In this document: one piece after another, positions 12,539 to 14,091 of the stretch
Layout: each line of letters opens with the position of its first letter
How positions within the stretch are numbered: position 1 is the stretch's first letter
From: Bacteroidales bacterium
GTDB lineage: Bacteria; Bacteroidota; Bacteroidia; Bacteroidales; UBA932
Length of the DNA stretch: 14,091 nucleotides
Assembly (NCBI GenBank): GCA_017958765.1
Contig: JAGDBY010000012.1
Location: 1 to 14,091, forward strand
Reading direction: 5' to 3'
The notes under the pieces: generated by a model
Told to the model about the DNA's origin: nothing
The model's input: only the letters and a program-made list of their open reading frames with translations
Database searches by the model: none
Made by a program: the position numbers and the translations under genes

Positions 12539-13645
12539 ATGACTGTAACACCGCACGCTCAACTCGAAATTAGCAAGAAAGCAATTCTCCATAATTACAG
12601 GTATTACCGCTCTCAGCTGAAGCCGTCCACCAAGGTTCTGGTGGTGGTTAAGGCCAACTCATACGGCCACGGAGCGGAGGGTTTTGCGAAGCTTCTTGAG
12701 CAGGAAGGAGTTGACTACTTGGGTGTTGCCACCCCTATCGAGGGTATCGGTCTGCGTCATAAAGGGATCAACACCCCGATTCTGGTCCTTACCACCGGAA
12801 TGGAGAGTTATCCGGAGATGATCAACCACAATCTTGAGCCGGGTATCCCTACAATCGAAGCCTTGAGCCGATTCTGCACTGAAGTGAAGAAATGCGGGAG
12901 GAAGAATTATCCTATCCACATCACCATCGATACCGGAATGCACCGTCTCGGCTTTATGGAGAAGGAGATCGACAATCTTATTGATATGCTCAAATCCACG
13001 GATGCCGTAGAGGTCAAAGGGATCTATTCTCACTTAGCAGCAGCCGACGAGCCTATCCACCACGACTTCACATTAGGCCAGATAAAGTTGTTCGAGCAGC
13101 TCAGTGACAAACTCATAGACGCTCTGGGATACAGACCTATCAGACATATCCTCAACTCTGCTGGTATAGACAATTTGATTGAGTATCAAATGGATATGGT
13201 CCGCCTCGGCCTCGGTATCTACGGCTTCAGCGGCACACATCAGGACCATCTGATGACCACAGCCACACTGAAGTGCCCTATTCTCCAGATTAAAGAGCTG
13301 GAGCCTACCGACGGCACAGTAGGATACGGCAGACACGGCAAACTCGGTCCTGAAAAGAAGAAAATAGCTACAATCTGCGTGGGATATGCCGACGGCCTGA
13401 ACCGTAAGCTCGGCAACGGAGCCGCTTCATTCCAGGTTAACGGCTGCATGGCCCCTACCATCGGAACCATCTGTATGGATATGTGTATGATAGACATCAC
13501 CGGCATCGACGCTGAAATCGGCGATGCAGTCACTATTTTCGGCGATAAACCCAGTGCAAAAGACCTCGCAGACATTCAGGGGACAATCCCTTACGAGGTA
13601 TTCACCTCTATAGACAGCCGCGTAAAAAGACTTTACGTTGACTAG
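12539..13645 (+). CDS. alr: Alanine racemase
   Basis: PLP enzyme making D-alanine for peptidoglycan. It has 368 residues, a normal single-domain-pair Alr. The PLP lysine is K38 in VVVKANSYGHG. R136 lies in DTGMHRLGF. The second catalytic base is Y263 in GTVGYGR, equivalent to Tyr265 of the Geobacillus enzyme. The C-terminal domain shows CVGYADGLNR and TICMDMCMIDIT (M312, D314). The N-terminal TIM barrel covers about 1-235 and the beta domain the rest. Many Bacteroidetes carry Alr fused to MurF; this copy is free-standing with no MurF part. A HAD phosphatase follows after 1 bp on the same transcript. Confidence 0.96.
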   Translation: MTVTPHAQLEISKKAILHNYRYYRSQLKPSTKVLVVVKANSYGHGAEGFAKLLEQEGVDYLGVATPIEGIGLRHKGINTPILVLTTGMESYPEMINHNLEPGIPTIEALSRFCTEVKKCGRKNYPIHITIDTGMHRLGFMEKEIDNLIDMLKSTDAVEVKGIYSHLAAADEPIHHDFTLGQIKLFEQLSDKLIDALGYRPIRHILNSAGIDNLIEYQMDMVRLGLGIYGFSGTHQDHLMTTATLKCPILQIKELEPTDGTVGYGRHGKLGPEKKKIATICVGYADGLNRKLGNGAASFQVNGCMAPTIGTICMDMCMIDITGIDAEIGDAVTIFGDKPSAKDLADIQGTIPYEVFTSIDSRVKRLYVD

Positions 13646-13646
13646 T

Positions 13647-14091
13647 ATGACTCACCGAATATCAGCCGCCCTCTTCGATATGGACGGTGTCATCTTCGAC
13701 ACTGAGCCTCAGTACACCTATTTCTGGGATAAGATCGGTATAGAATATCTGGGGATAGAGGATTTCGCCTCCCACTGGAAAGGGGTTCCGGTGAAGATAA
13801 TGCTGGACAAAGCCTTCGGGCACATCCGCGACAAGCACACAGAGATTCTCGACAAATGCGTAGCCTTCGAGCGCGATATGGTGTTCGAATATATCCCCGG
13901 CGCCAAGGAGTTCGTCCTGAATCTGAAGAAAAGGGGCATCGCCGTGGCCATTGTCACAAGTTCCACTGAGAGGAAGATGTCCAATGTCTACAGGAACCAT
14001 CCCGACTTCAAGGGGATGTTCGACTACATTGTGACCAGTGACAATTTCACAAAAGGGAAGCCAGATCCTGAATGTTTCGAGAGCGGTATGA
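13647..14091 (+). CDS. HAD-family phosphatase, beta-phosphoglucomutase-like (3' end outside window)
   Basis: The first 148 residues of a haloacid dehalogenase-type hydrolase are present. Motif I is FDMDGVIFDTEP, with nucleophile D11 and acid/base D13. A helical cap (about 20-80) follows. Motif II is IVTSST near 102-107 and motif III is the KGKPDP lysine K138. This is the subfamily I layout of beta-phosphoglucomutases and 2-deoxyglucose-6-phosphatase or phosphoglycolate phosphatase relatives. Substrate cannot be assigned. The gene starts 1 bp after the alr stop (ATG at 13647) and so is almost certainly co-translated with it. Motif IV lies beyond the window. Confidence 0.9.
   Translation, partial: MTHRISAALFDMDGVIFDTEPQYTYFWDKIGIEYLGIEDFASHWKGVPVKIMLDKAFGHIRDKHTEILDKCVAFERDMVFEYIPGAKEFVLNLKKRGIAVAIVTSSTERKMSNVYRNHPDFKGMFDYIVTSDNFTKGKPDPECFESGM

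Noticed and set aside
1..14091. Defence, mobile or secondary-metabolite system
   Set aside because: No integrase, transposase, nuclease, toxin-antitoxin pair, repeat array or biosynthetic cluster was found; the CPBP protease alone is not enough to infer a bacteriocin system.

Overview
The window looks like a chromosomal segment of a Bacteroidota bacterium, most likely a Bacteroidales. Three things point there: protein content (Bacteroidetes-type MtaB, C11 and M6 secreted proteases, serine-before-cysteine lipoboxes, a 58-residue histone H1-like protein), many copies of the Bacteroidetes -7 promoter box TAnnTTTG, and the near absence of Shine-Dalgarno sequences. I cannot name the genus. Gene density is very high: no gap between genes reaches 300 bp and the largest is 150 bp. 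I see no tRNA, rRNA, CRISPR array, insertion sequence or phage gene.

Layout. 1-2004 (minus): an operon of an RsmI-like methyltransferase, folB (folate synthesis) and mtaB (tRNA A37 methylthiolation; its 3' end lies outside the window). 2044-4049 (plus): a PhnP-like metallo-beta-lactamase hydrolase translationally coupled to a C11 (clostripain-family) lipoprotein protease. 4050-4601 (minus): a reverse-type rubrerythrin whose stop codon abuts that of the protease. 4752-5941 (plus): rplY (bL25/Ctc) and pth. 5911-8138 (minus): a CPBP membrane protease, manA and an S4 RNA-binding protein, the last overlapping the pth tail antisense. 8196-9936 (plus): a DivIC/FtsB-like division protein overlapping an S41 lipoprotein peptidase. 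10008-10184 (plus): the histone H1-like gene with its own promoter and terminator. 10235-12441 (minus): a secreted M6 metalloprotease coupled to a small lipoprotein. 12539-14091 (plus): alr followed after 1 bp by a HAD phosphatase cut by the window end.

Most genes are housekeeping: translation quality control (mtaB, RsmI-like, rplY, pth, S4), cell envelope (alr, division protein), folate and sugar-phosphate metabolism, and peroxide defence. The less ordinary content is four proteases that are exported or in the membrane (C11, CPBP, S41, M6), at least two of them probable lipoproteins.

I did not find a convincing previously undescribed multi-gene system. The signals most worth a second look are: the four divergent gaps, each carrying two back-to-back TAnnTTTG boxes, one pair forming a perfect inverted repeat with both start codons only 5-6 nt beyond the boxes (apparent leaderless transcription both ways); the rplY leader with a 5' hairpin and a 14-codon ORF; and the M6 protease/lipoprotein pair.
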